The notes under the pieces: model-generated
What the model saw: the letters and a program-made list of their open reading frames with translations, nothing else
Told to the model about the DNA's origin: nothing
Databases searched by the model: none
Shown here: positions 1-5,665 of the stretch, one piece after another
Position numbering within the stretch: position 1 is the first letter of the stretch
Layout: every line of letters starts with the position of its first letter
Translations under genes and position numbers: made by a program
From: Candidatus Woesearchaeota archaeon
GTDB lineage: Archaea > Nanobdellota > Nanobdellia > SCGC-AAA011-G17 > GW2011-AR17
NCBI GenBank assembly: GCA_003694495.1
Contig: RFJO01000058.1
Coordinates: forward strand, 1 to 7,565
Length of the DNA stretch: 7,565 bases
Reading direction: 5' to 3'

Positions 1-254
1 GAAATATTTTTAGTGGTGCTATTTTTGGTTTTATAGGTGGTGCAACAAGAGCAGCATTGGGTCTCATTAAATCATTGAGAAGAAAAGAAAAGTTTAGCTA
101 TCGACGTTTTATTGTATACCTTTTAGCATCTATTCTTATTGGCATTTTTACTGGCATGCTTTACAATAGCGATAATAGATTAAGTTTAGTCGCTGGTTAT
201 GCTGGAACAGACATTCTTGAAGGAATTTATAAGGTCAAAACTAGAAAAGTTTAA
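1..254 (+). CDS. Small membrane protein, 5' end outside window
   Basis: The reading frame (codons from base 3) is open to the left edge, so this is the last 83 residues of a longer protein ending at TAA 252-254. A TTG at 57 could serve as a start, but the hydrophobic Gly/Ala-rich coding sense continues upstream of it, so I treat the gene as truncated by the window. There are two hydrophobic segments: visible residues about 1-22 (glycine-rich, with GFIGG) and about 37-54 (IVYLLASILIGIFTGMLY). A strongly basic linker (RRKEKF...YRRF) separates them, and the polar tail contains GYAGTD and ends in KVKTRKV. I do not recognise the family. The two-helix hairpin with a basic linker vaguely recalls phage holin-like proteins, but this is a shape resemblance only. 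It lies 27 bases upstream of the metalloprotease gene, whose putative TATA box overlaps its stop codon. Confidence 0.6.
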   Translation, partial: NIFSGAIFGFIGGATRAALGLIKSLRRKEKFSYRRFIVYLLASILIGIFTGMLYNSDNRLSLVAGYAGTDILEGIYKVKTRKV

Positions 255-257
255 AAA
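243..257 (+). promoter_or_regulatory. Putative archaeal BRE/TATA box for the metalloprotease gene
   Basis: AGAAAAG (243-249, close to the BRE pattern) is followed by TTTAAAAA (250-257). The box centre lies about 28 bases before ATG 282, the spacing expected for a leaderless archaeal mRNA. It straddles the stop codon of the upstream gene. AT-rich background makes chance matches common. Confidence 0.4.
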
Positions 258-281
258 TGGGTGCTTATTTTTACCACCAAA

Positions 282-1922
282 ATGAAACGAAATATATTAA
301 TAATGTTTATTATATTGATAATTTTATCGACTACTGTATCCTCTTTTGCTTTTTATAATAAGCAATTACCTCCATTTTTTAGTAAATCTCCATATAAAAT
401 TCCTAACCTTAAAATGTATAATTGTCAAGATTCTGATAATGGCCTTAACTTGAAAGAACGAGGTTTTTTTTTGAAAGGCAGATCTGTTGTTAAAGACGAG
501 TGTGACGTTGAAAACGGCGGATTTGTTCATGAGACTATTTGTACACCTGGTTGCAATTGTCAAAGGGTTTGGGAACCATGCATGTTCGGCACAGTTTGTC
601 AAAACGGCAAATGTGTAGCATCTACAACTAATGATAAGACTGACACAGTTTATGAAAACGAGTACGATTTAAACATTTTTAAAAAAGGTTCAGTTATGGG
701 TTATGAAGATTATTGTTTAGATTCAAGTACAGTTGTTGAATACACGTCTGCACAAATTGGTAAAGAGGTTAAATGTCCAGAAGGCACTTATTGTTATAAC
801 GGCGCTTGTGTTGGCGCAAATGTAAAATGCCATGCTTTGACTTCAACAAATGTGGGCAATAGCCGAAGGTATAACATTGTGGTTGTTGGCCAGGATTACC
901 ATAAAGTTTACTCTTCACACTCACAAGCAGTTGAAGAATTTAGAAAAGACGCACTACATGCATTAGGTTTAGATGGTTTATCTTATGGCGTGTTCTCCAT
1001 AGAACCTTACAAATCCAACATAGACAAATTCAACTTTTGGTACGTTGACAGGTTTGTCGATGCTGATGCTCAATCACCTAATACAAACAGCTTATCACAG
1101 GAAGAAATTACTAGGCGGAACAAAGCTAAGTTAAGCCAACGTGGATTGGCTTCAGTGTGCCAGTTTAGTCATAAAATTATCATATCTCTTGACGCTTTAA
1201 ACGGCTGGAATGACAACGGTGGCAATTTAATAAACATTGCAACATCGCGTTTGACAGACACATCAAATTGTGTTTCTGAACTATCTTCATGTTATCAATC
1301 TTTAACCCAAGGAGATTTAGCAGTTTTTGATATAAATAACAACAACTGCATAGATCATACAGAGTTGCAATATTTTAACAAGTTTGATTTGTGCCAGGAA
1401 AAAGCTTTCTTTTTTGGCATTTGCGAAAACGACAATGAAGAAAGGTTAAACTATATTTGCTCATCTCAAAGAACTGGCCCCACCCTTGCTCACGAGATTT
1501 CACATTTTTTTGGTTTAGGCGACATATCTTTCCCATCCTCAAATGTGATAGATAACGAAAATTTAAACCCACAAATTGGCACATACCCCAACTGTTACGC
1601 ATCTTCATCTCAGACAGACTGTGAAAGCAATGCACCATGGCGTTGGTTGCTTGGCAACGGTTGCGGTCAGCCTGGTGTAATTGATTGCACGCCATATGAT
1701 CTTGATTATAATAAAGAAATTGTTTGCCAGCCTGGTTGTATAAGGAACTACAACTCTTACCGTTCAATCCGTTACAGCATAATGCCTTATGGCACAGCAT
1801 TACAAGGTATACCAAACCGTCCAACTTATGTCTTAGGCGAATGGAACGAATATTATATTGACAAAAAGATTAAAGCATTGTTAGATATTGGCAGATGGCC
1901 TATATTTTCAATTAAGCGTTGA
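282..1922 (+). CDS. Secreted cysteine-rich zinc metalloprotease, M64/metzincin-like
   Basis: Predicted extracellular zinc endopeptidase of 546 residues. I chose ATG 282 over the in-frame GTG 261: it gives a clean signal peptide (residues 1-23, basic MKR, hydrophobic core, SFA cleavage site) and fits the TATA box at 250-257; neither start has a Shine-Dalgarno sequence. Two cysteine-rich modules follow (about 48-111 and 127-176), each with a DLN/GLN...G start and a final CxxGxxCxNGxCV-like end. The catalytic region has FNFWYVDRF (about 250-258), an EF-hand-type loop DINNNNCIDHTE (350-361), the zinc site HEISHFFGLGD (404-414: His404, Glu405, His408, Asp414) and a Met-turn-like SIMPYG (499-504). 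The PWRWLLGNG and SIMPY segments recall peptidase family M64, which is a from-memory comparison. The mature chain has 26 cysteines, an even number suggesting many disulfides outside the cell. No C-terminal membrane anchor is visible. The last 15 bases overlap the opposing ATPase gene. Substrate unknown. Confidence 0.85.
   Translation: MKRNILIMFIILIILSTTVSSFAFYNKQLPPFFSKSPYKIPNLKMYNCQDSDNGLNLKERGFFLKGRSVVKDECDVENGGFVHETICTPGCNCQRVWEPCMFGTVCQNGKCVASTTNDKTDTVYENEYDLNIFKKGSVMGYEDYCLDSSTVVEYTSAQIGKEVKCPEGTYCYNGACVGANVKCHALTSTNVGNSRRYNIVVVGQDYHKVYSSHSQAVEEFRKDALHALGLDGLSYGVFSIEPYKSNIDKFNFWYVDRFVDADAQSPNTNSLSQEEITRRNKAKLSQRGLASVCQFSHKIIISLDALNGWNDNGGNLINIATSRLTDTSNCVSELSSCYQSLTQGDLAVFDINNNNCIDHTELQYFNKFDLCQEKAFFFGICENDNEERLNYICSSQRTGPTLAHEISHFFGLGDISFPSSNVIDNENLNPQIGTYPNCYASSSQTDCESNAPWRWLLGNGCGQPGVIDCTPYDLDYNKEIVCQPGCIRNYNSYRSIRYSIMPYGTALQGIPNRPTYVLGEWNEYYIDKKIKALLDIGRWPIFSIKR
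1329..1364 (+). other. EF-hand-like calcium loop within the metalloprotease
   Basis: The encoded 12 residues DINNNNCIDHTE fit the EF-hand loop: Asp at 1, Asn at 3 and 5, Ile at 8, Asp at 9, Glu at 12. Segments on both sides could form helices (before: LTQGDLAVF; after: LQYFNKFDLC). It sits 43 residues before the zinc-site HExxH. Asn replaces Asp at positions 3 and 5 and Asn replaces the usual Gly at 6, so binding could be weaker. Calcium binding is an inference from pattern. Confidence 0.6.
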
Positions 1923-2900
1923 CTTAAACTCTTTTTTTAGTCCATAAACCTTAGGCCTTCTATGATTAACTATTGTAACAGCGTTAAGTTCAGCAAGCTT
2001 ACTTAACTGTTTACCCACGCTACCCTCAGTTGAGTTTAATATAATTGCAAGCTGTTTAGCTGTCCTATTTCCTTCAAGAAGTATTGTTATTATTCTTTTT
2101 TGCATTGGCGAAAAACCATCTAATTTTGCATCATCAATTGGCATAAGGTTGTCAGGCAACACTGGTTCTTCCAGTTTGACTAAGTCAAACAAATCTTCTT
2201 CAGCTTTTTTCTTCAATATTTTTTTTACAATTTCATCATTAAACTGCGCTTGAGAATTTTGCAGTTCAATACATATATACTCACAATTTTCCAAAACTTT
2301 TCTTGGGTTATAATCAGCATCTTCTGCTATACATTTAATCATTTCATTAGTAAACGGATGCTTATTTTTTGTTCTTATATTAATAAGGTCTATAACATCT
2401 TGCAAGGTTAGTTTTTCAAGCCTTACAAATCTTTTACCCACTCTTGACTTAAAACTTACATTATAGTCATTTAGTTTTTCGTTAGTTTGTGCAATAACTA
2501 CGCTTTTAACAACACCCGTATCATAAAGCACTTTAATTTCGCTCCTGACAATTTCATCACACAACTGCGCTTCATCTAACATTAACAACGTCGGCTTAAA
2601 CCAACCTTTTTTTATTTGCTTTTTTAAAGAAAAAAATTCAGGTAATGCTTCAGCATTAATGTAATTTATTTTAAACGATTTAAGGTTTCTCTGCAACCAT
2701 TTTAATAAAGACGTTTTACCTACACCTGAATCACCAACAACGAAACAAATATTCCCTGACACTACAAAATCTTTCAACTTTTGCTTCTCATTTTCAAGAC
2801 CAACCAAGTTGGTATTATATTTTATAAGAAAAGGATTCTCATTCCACCCATATTTTTCATACCACATCATTCTGTCTAAGTTATCTAAGTCATCAAGCAT
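1908..2900 (-). CDS. AAA family ATPase with C-terminal winged helix
   Basis: A 330-residue P-loop ATPase. Residues 13-28 (WYEKYGWNENPF...) and the following LVGLENE resemble the N-terminus of archaeal Cdc6/ExeA-like AAA proteins. Walker A is GDSGVGKTS (56-64) and Walker B is LLMLDEA (105-111, with Asp109 and Glu110). A sensor-1-like VVIAQTN (134-140) and an arginine-finger candidate in SRVGKRF (152-158) follow, then a helical lid (about 165-230). Residues about 262-325 form a predicted winged helix-turn-helix (FSPMQKRIITILLEGNRTAKQLA...SVGKQLSKLAELN...). This suggests an ATP-driven DNA-binding switch or loader; the actual role is unknown. No SD is visible, and ATG 2898-2900 is assumed, with Met11/Met12 (2865-2870) as alternatives. 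The gene stops at TGA 1908-1910, overlapping the convergent metalloprotease gene by 15 bases. IS21 IstB or TniB are less likely: there is no transposase nearby and the winged helix is C-terminal. Confidence 0.85.
   Translation of the reverse strand: MLDDLDNLDRMMWYEKYGWNENPFLIKYNTNLVGLENEKQKLKDFVVSGNICFVVGDSGVGKTSLLKWLQRNLKSFKINYINAEALPEFFSLKKQIKKGWFKPTLLMLDEAQLCDEIVRSEIKVLYDTGVVKSVVIAQTNEKLNDYNVSFKSRVGKRFVRLEKLTLQDVIDLINIRTKNKHPFTNEMIKCIAEDADYNPRKVLENCEYICIELQNSQAQFNDEIVKKILKKKAEEDLFDLVKLEEPVLPDNLMPIDDAKLDGFSPMQKRIITILLEGNRTAKQLAIILNSTEGSVGKQLSKLAELNAVTIVNHRRPKVYGLKKEFKSTLN
1932..1938 (+). terminator. Possible oligo-T terminator of the metalloprotease gene
   Basis: Seven consecutive T residues start ten bases after the metalloprotease TGA. 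Archaeal transcription often ends at T-rich tracts without a hairpin. This tract lies inside the coding sequence (antisense) of the convergent ATPase gene, where it encodes Lys codons, so it may simply be coding sequence. Confidence 0.3.
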
Positions 2901-2915
2901 TTATAAATTTTTTTA

Positions 2916-2930
2916 AAATTAAAATTTCTA
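2916..2930 (-). promoter_or_regulatory. Possible BRE/TATA box for the AAA ATPase gene
   Basis: Read on the minus strand, TAGAAAT (2930-2924) precedes TTTAATTT (2923-2916). The TATA centre is only about 20 bases from ATG 2900, shorter than the usual 26. The transcript would then begin a few bases inside the annotated start, so either the box is misplaced or translation begins at Met11/Met12. Confidence 0.25.
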
Positions 2931-2940
2931 GGTTGCTAGG
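2928..2940. repeat. Short direct repeat CTAGG-TTG-CTAGG
   Basis: Two CTAGG copies (2928-2932, 2936-2940) are separated by TTG, and TTGC-TAG-GCAA (2933-2943) forms a small overlapping palindrome. They lie just upstream of the ATPase TATA candidate. The cluster could be a regulator site, but the copies are short enough to arise by chance. Confidence 0.3.
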
Positions 2941-2942
2941 CA

Positions 2943-2966
2943 ATCTATCTTTAAATAAAGACAGAT
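2943..2966. repeat. 24-base inverted repeat between aminotransferase and ATPase genes
   Basis: The arms ATCTATCTTTA and TAAAGACAGAT pair at 10 of 11 positions (one A/C mismatch) around a central AA. The element is 17 bases after the aminotransferase stop codon and about 42 bases before the ATPase start, on the strand both genes are read from. It could be an operator upstream of the ATPase promoter or a hairpin at the aminotransferase mRNA 3' end. No T-run follows on the minus strand, so a classical intrinsic terminator is unlikely. Confidence 0.5.
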
Positions 2967-2983
2967 AAGTGGTTACTGCCTTA

Positions 2984-4261
2984 TTACTGATATACAGCTT
3001 CTTTTAAAACTGGAATTACTGTATTATCCAAAGCGTAATCAATCAAATCTTTAGTTATTGCCAAAGGCGGCGGCGCTATCCTTGTATAAGCTACATCCTT
3101 CTCTGCATTATAATGCCCAGCCTTCATGAAAACTCTAGGGTTTCTATTCCCTAACAACATTTCCAGGCATGCATACTTTGTTGTTTTAATACCCTTCATG
3201 CCCACTCTTATTAACAATCCTCTGTGGTCTATATCTAAATGTTTAATATCTTTCAACTTTGATACAAAATAGTTGCCGAGTTCTCTTGAACGTGCAGGAA
3301 CATCTTTTGAAATTATTGCATTCAATGAGGCCACAGCCGCGCGGCAGGCCAAAGGATTACCACCAAAGGTACTACCATCTGTTCCTGGCTTAAATATTTT
3401 CATATAGTCTTCCTTGCCAACAACAGCAGAAACCGGCATCACCCCTCCGCCTAAAGCTTTGCCCAATGTAACAAAATCCGGCCTTGCATCTTCGCCAAAC
3501 TCTTGCCAAGCCATTATATAACCGCACCTACCCAACCCAGTTTGGATTTCGTCAGCTCCCAAAAATATTCCTTTGGAGTGTGTAAGCTTTCTCAAGCCTA
3601 TAAAGAAATCTTTGCCATAAAACAACGGACCGCCTTCGCCTTTATGAGTCTCAACAAAAACACCAATCGTATTTTCGTCTATAGCCTGTTCAATTGAGTT
3701 TAAGTCATGGTCAACCACTTTTATATAAGGTACATTTATAAGCATCCCCGCTTTTTGGTCAGGGTCAAAATCCGCTGACGCAGTAAAACTAATTGTTCTA
3801 CCATGAAAGTATTCATTCGTGAGAATAATGTTCGGGTTTGATATTTTCCTTTTACCTGCGTGCATTAACAACCCTTTTAACGCTGCATCAGTAGCCGAAC
3901 CACCATCGCTTTTAGGCAAAACTCGTTCATACCCAGTAACAGAACATAAAGTTTCAACAAATTCTGCGTATGCTTCAGTATAAAGCGCTCTGCTGGTAAC
4001 ATCGGTCCCTCTCCTTAGCTCCAATTCAACTGCCTGGAGAACTTCTTCCAAGCCATGGCTTAATATTGTAGAATAAGCTGACAAAAAGTCCAATGCACGG
4101 TTCCCGTCAACATCATACAACCATGGTCCAGATGAATGTGACACAACAAACGGGTAAGGTTCATAATTTGTTGCACTATATTTTTTAGTCTTTTCGATTA
4201 AAGCTTTGCTTTTTGGTCCTAACGGTTCATATTTTCTTTTTGAAAATGGTACATAATCCAT
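2984..4261 (-). CDS. Class III PLP aminotransferase, ornithine aminotransferase-like
   Basis: A cytosolic, PLP-dependent fold-type I enzyme of 425 residues, near the usual length for the family. The closest match from memory is ornithine delta-aminotransferase (RocD/OAT), which converts ornithine and 2-oxoglutarate to glutamate semialdehyde and glutamate. Class III signatures are ADEIQTGLGR (236-245, cofactor Asp237), LGKALGGGV (266-274, Schiff-base Lys268) and TFGGNP (298-303). Residues matching OAT specificity positions are kept: Tyr33 in NYEP, Tyr63 in SAYS, Arg155 in HGRT, Glu204 and Glu209 in ETHKGEGG, and Arg394 in RIAPP. However, the usual TGxEA cofactor motif is replaced by DGGSA (119-123) and the EPIQ stretch by ETHK, so substrate assignment is less certain. 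Archaeal amino acid racemases of the same fold are the main alternative. It starts at ATG behind a strong SD and ends with tandem TAA codons. No other arginine or proline pathway gene is present here. Confidence 0.85.
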   Translation of the reverse strand: MDYVPFSKRKYEPLGPKSKALIEKTKKYSATNYEPYPFVVSHSSGPWLYDVDGNRALDFLSAYSTILSHGLEEVLQAVELELRRGTDVTSRALYTEAYAEFVETLCSVTGYERVLPKSDGGSATDAALKGLLMHAGKRKISNPNIILTNEYFHGRTISFTASADFDPDQKAGMLINVPYIKVVDHDLNSIEQAIDENTIGVFVETHKGEGGPLFYGKDFFIGLRKLTHSKGIFLGADEIQTGLGRCGYIMAWQEFGEDARPDFVTLGKALGGGVMPVSAVVGKEDYMKIFKPGTDGSTFGGNPLACRAAVASLNAIISKDVPARSRELGNYFVSKLKDIKHLDIDHRGLLIRVGMKGIKTTKYACLEMLLGNRNPRVFMKAGHYNAEKDVAYTRIAPPPLAITKDLIDYALDNTVIPVLKEAVYQ

Positions 4262-4268
4262 GTTATAA

Positions 4269-4275
4269 CACCTCC
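4269..4275 (-). promoter_or_regulatory. Strong Shine-Dalgarno site of the aminotransferase gene
   Basis: GGAGGTG on the minus strand, seven bases before ATG 4261, matches the 16S rRNA 3' end closely and fixes this start. None of the other complete genes in the window has a comparable site. Confidence 0.85.
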
Positions 4276-4281
4276 AGGGTT

Positions 4282-4299
4282 AACAAAAGAATATTTGTT
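4282..4299. repeat. Small inverted repeat in the divergent promoter region
   Basis: AACAAA (4282-4287) and TTTGTT (4294-4299) are perfect inverted arms around six bases. It lies between the aminotransferase TATA box and its SD, next to the expected transcription start. A repressor site is possible, but short AT-rich palindromes arise easily by chance. Confidence 0.3.
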
Positions 4300-4302
4300 T
4301 AG

Positions 4303-4317
4303 TAATTAAAGTTTATG
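4303..4317 (-). promoter_or_regulatory. Putative BRE/TATA promoter of the aminotransferase gene
   Basis: Minus strand CATAAAC (4317-4311) fits the archaeal BRE pattern fully and abuts TTTAATTA (4310-4303), a good TATA box. A start about 26 bases downstream (near 4280) would give a leader of about 20 bases carrying the SD. Confidence 0.5.
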
Positions 4318-4329
4318 GATAATGAAAAA

Positions 4330-4344
4330 CGAAAATAATAAAAG
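4330..4344 (+). promoter_or_regulatory. Putative BRE/TATA promoter of mgtE
   Basis: CGAAAAT (4330-4336) fits the BRE pattern and precedes a weak TATA-like AATAAAAG (4337-4344). The centre is about 27 bases before GTG 4368, again predicting a leaderless mRNA. It lies 12 bases from the divergent aminotransferase BRE, so bound factors could interfere with each other. Confidence 0.4.
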
Positions 4345-4367
4345 ACAATTTAACTCATGTAATATAA

Positions 4368-5618
4368 GTGAAAGCCAAAACAATAAACTCTTGGGTTGAA
4401 AATCTTGCTAATAACCCAAATAAACGGATTGAAATATTTAAACAAATACCCAATAATCAGCAGAGTACAGTAATACTAAAATTGTCTAGAAGGTTAAAAA
4501 AGTCTATACTTGACAAATTAAAAGATGAAGAGGTAGTAAAAATAATAGACTACCTTGACCCGGACGAAGCTACAGACATTCTACAACTATTCAAAAACAG
4601 AAAACGTAAAAAGCTTTTAAAAAAGCTTAAACATGATCTTAGGGAAAAGGTTGAGTTCTTATTAAAATTTAATCCAAACACTGCAGCAGGGTTAATGAAC
4701 TTAGATTACATACAAATTGACAAAGATGCAACATTTGAAGAACTTGCAAGGATAATAAAAAAGCACGAGAAAAGGACAGGCAAGATACCTGCCATCTTAG
4801 CCGTTGCTGACGGCTTATTGATAGGCGAAGTTCCCACATACAATTTGGCATTAGCTTCTAAAAAAGAAAAAATTGAGAAGTACATTAAAAGAGTGCCACA
4901 CATAAAATATTCAGAAAACCAGGACCAGGTTGTTGACGTGTTCAAGAAGCATCCTCATAATAAGATTGTTGTATTGGACGATGATGAAAGCATCATGGGC
5001 ATAATATATTCTGATGACATAATAAGAATCATTGAAAAAAAATCTTTGAACAGTTTAGCTGATTTTGCCGGCGTAAGTAAAGAGGAAGATGTTCTTGACA
5101 ATGCTTTAGTTAAAGTAAAAAACAGGTATAAATGGTTAATCTTAAACCTTGCCACAGCTTTCTTAGCTGCAAGTGTTGTTGGCATTTTTGAAGATACCAT
5201 ATCAGGTTTAGTCTTGTTGGCAGCTTACATGCCTGTAGTTGCAGGCATGGGCGGTAATGCCGGCACGCAAACATTGGCAGTTATGGTGAGAGGCATCGCA
5301 TTGAAAGAAATCAACATGGAAAATGCGAGAAAAATATTATTCAACGAAATCTCTGCAGGGATAATTAACGGTTTTATAACTGGGTTGATTGTGGCAATAG
5401 TTGCAAGCTTATGGAACAAAAACCCTTTACTAGGGTTGTTGACAGGCGTTGCTTTGGTTGCCAACCTAGCCATTGCAGGGTTCTTTGGAACAATTGTGCC
5501 TTTAATCATGAAAAGGCTTGGTAAAGACCCAGCGACGTCTGCCACAATTTTTATAACCACTGCTACAGACGTGTGCGGTTTTTTTGTTTTTTTAGGCTTG
5601 GCAAGCTTAATACTATAA
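4368..5618 (+). CDS. mgtE: MgtE-family magnesium channel/transporter
   Basis: Predicted Mg2+-gated Mg2+ channel of the cytoplasmic membrane (MgtE/SLC41 family), 416 residues against about 450 in well-studied bacterial members; the shortfall appears to be in the N domain. Order: a helical N domain (about 1-108, with LDPDEATDIL at 63-72 and FNPNTAAGLM at 101-110), two CBS domains (about 112-162 and 169-223), a connecting plug helix (about 224-252), then five membrane segments (about 254-276, 279-308, 326-348, 353-381, 391-416). The family signature PVVAGMGGNAGTQ is at 289-301. Asp401 in TTATDVCG matches the pore aspartate known from Thermus MgtE (Asp432). The start is GTG 4368, directly preceded by an in-frame TAA (4365-4367), so no longer version is possible and no M-box-type leader fits. 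It is transcribed away from the aminotransferase gene. Confidence 0.93.
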   Translation: MKAKTINSWVENLANNPNKRIEIFKQIPNNQQSTVILKLSRRLKKSILDKLKDEEVVKIIDYLDPDEATDILQLFKNRKRKKLLKKLKHDLREKVEFLLKFNPNTAAGLMNLDYIQIDKDATFEELARIIKKHEKRTGKIPAILAVADGLLIGEVPTYNLALASKKEKIEKYIKRVPHIKYSENQDQVVDVFKKHPHNKIVVLDDDESIMGIIYSDDIIRIIEKKSLNSLADFAGVSKEEDVLDNALVKVKNRYKWLILNLATAFLAASVVGIFEDTISGLVLLAAYMPVVAGMGGNAGTQTLAVMVRGIALKEINMENARKILFNEISAGIINGFITGLIVAIVASLWNKNPLLGLLTGVALVANLAIAGFFGTIVPLIMKRLGKDPATSATIFITTATDVCGFFVFLGLASLIL

Positions 5619-5636
5619 CAAAAATACAATAATATT

Positions 5637-5644
5637 TTTATATA
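5637..5644 (+). promoter_or_regulatory. Putative TATA box of the HerA-like gene
   Basis: TTTATATA is a near-consensus archaeal TATA box, centred about 26 bases before ATG 5666 and predicting a leaderless transcript. It lies in the 47-base gap after mgtE, whose T-rich tract (5635-5639) could also end the mgtE transcript. No clear BRE precedes it. Confidence 0.5.
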
Positions 5645-5665
5645 ATTAATAAAACAAGAGATTAG

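Noticed and set aside
261..281. GTG 261 as the metalloprotease start
   Set aside because: Adds seven residues before the signal peptide and disagrees with the TATA spacing; ATG 282 is better on both counts.
366..602. Minus-strand open frame inside the metalloprotease gene
   Set aside because: Lies wholly opposite a well-supported gene; no recognisable domain or start signal. The same applies to 1375-1824.
1908..2900. IS21 IstB or Tn7-like TniB transposition ATPase
   Set aside because: No transposase, terminal repeats or target duplications are visible, and the C-terminal winged helix does not fit IstB.
3503..3697. Plus-strand 64-codon frame inside the aminotransferase gene
   Set aside because: Antisense to the catalytic core of the enzyme, with no supporting signal.
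5579..5593. Two T7 runs near the end of mgtE as a terminator
   Set aside because: They lie inside the coding sequence and encode Phe residues of the last membrane helix.
4669..5629. Several minus-strand open frames opposite mgtE (4669-4851, 4706-4945, 4955-5200, 5225-5629)
   Set aside because: All are antisense to the convincing MgtE coding sequence, and apparent hydrophobic runs mirror its membrane segments.
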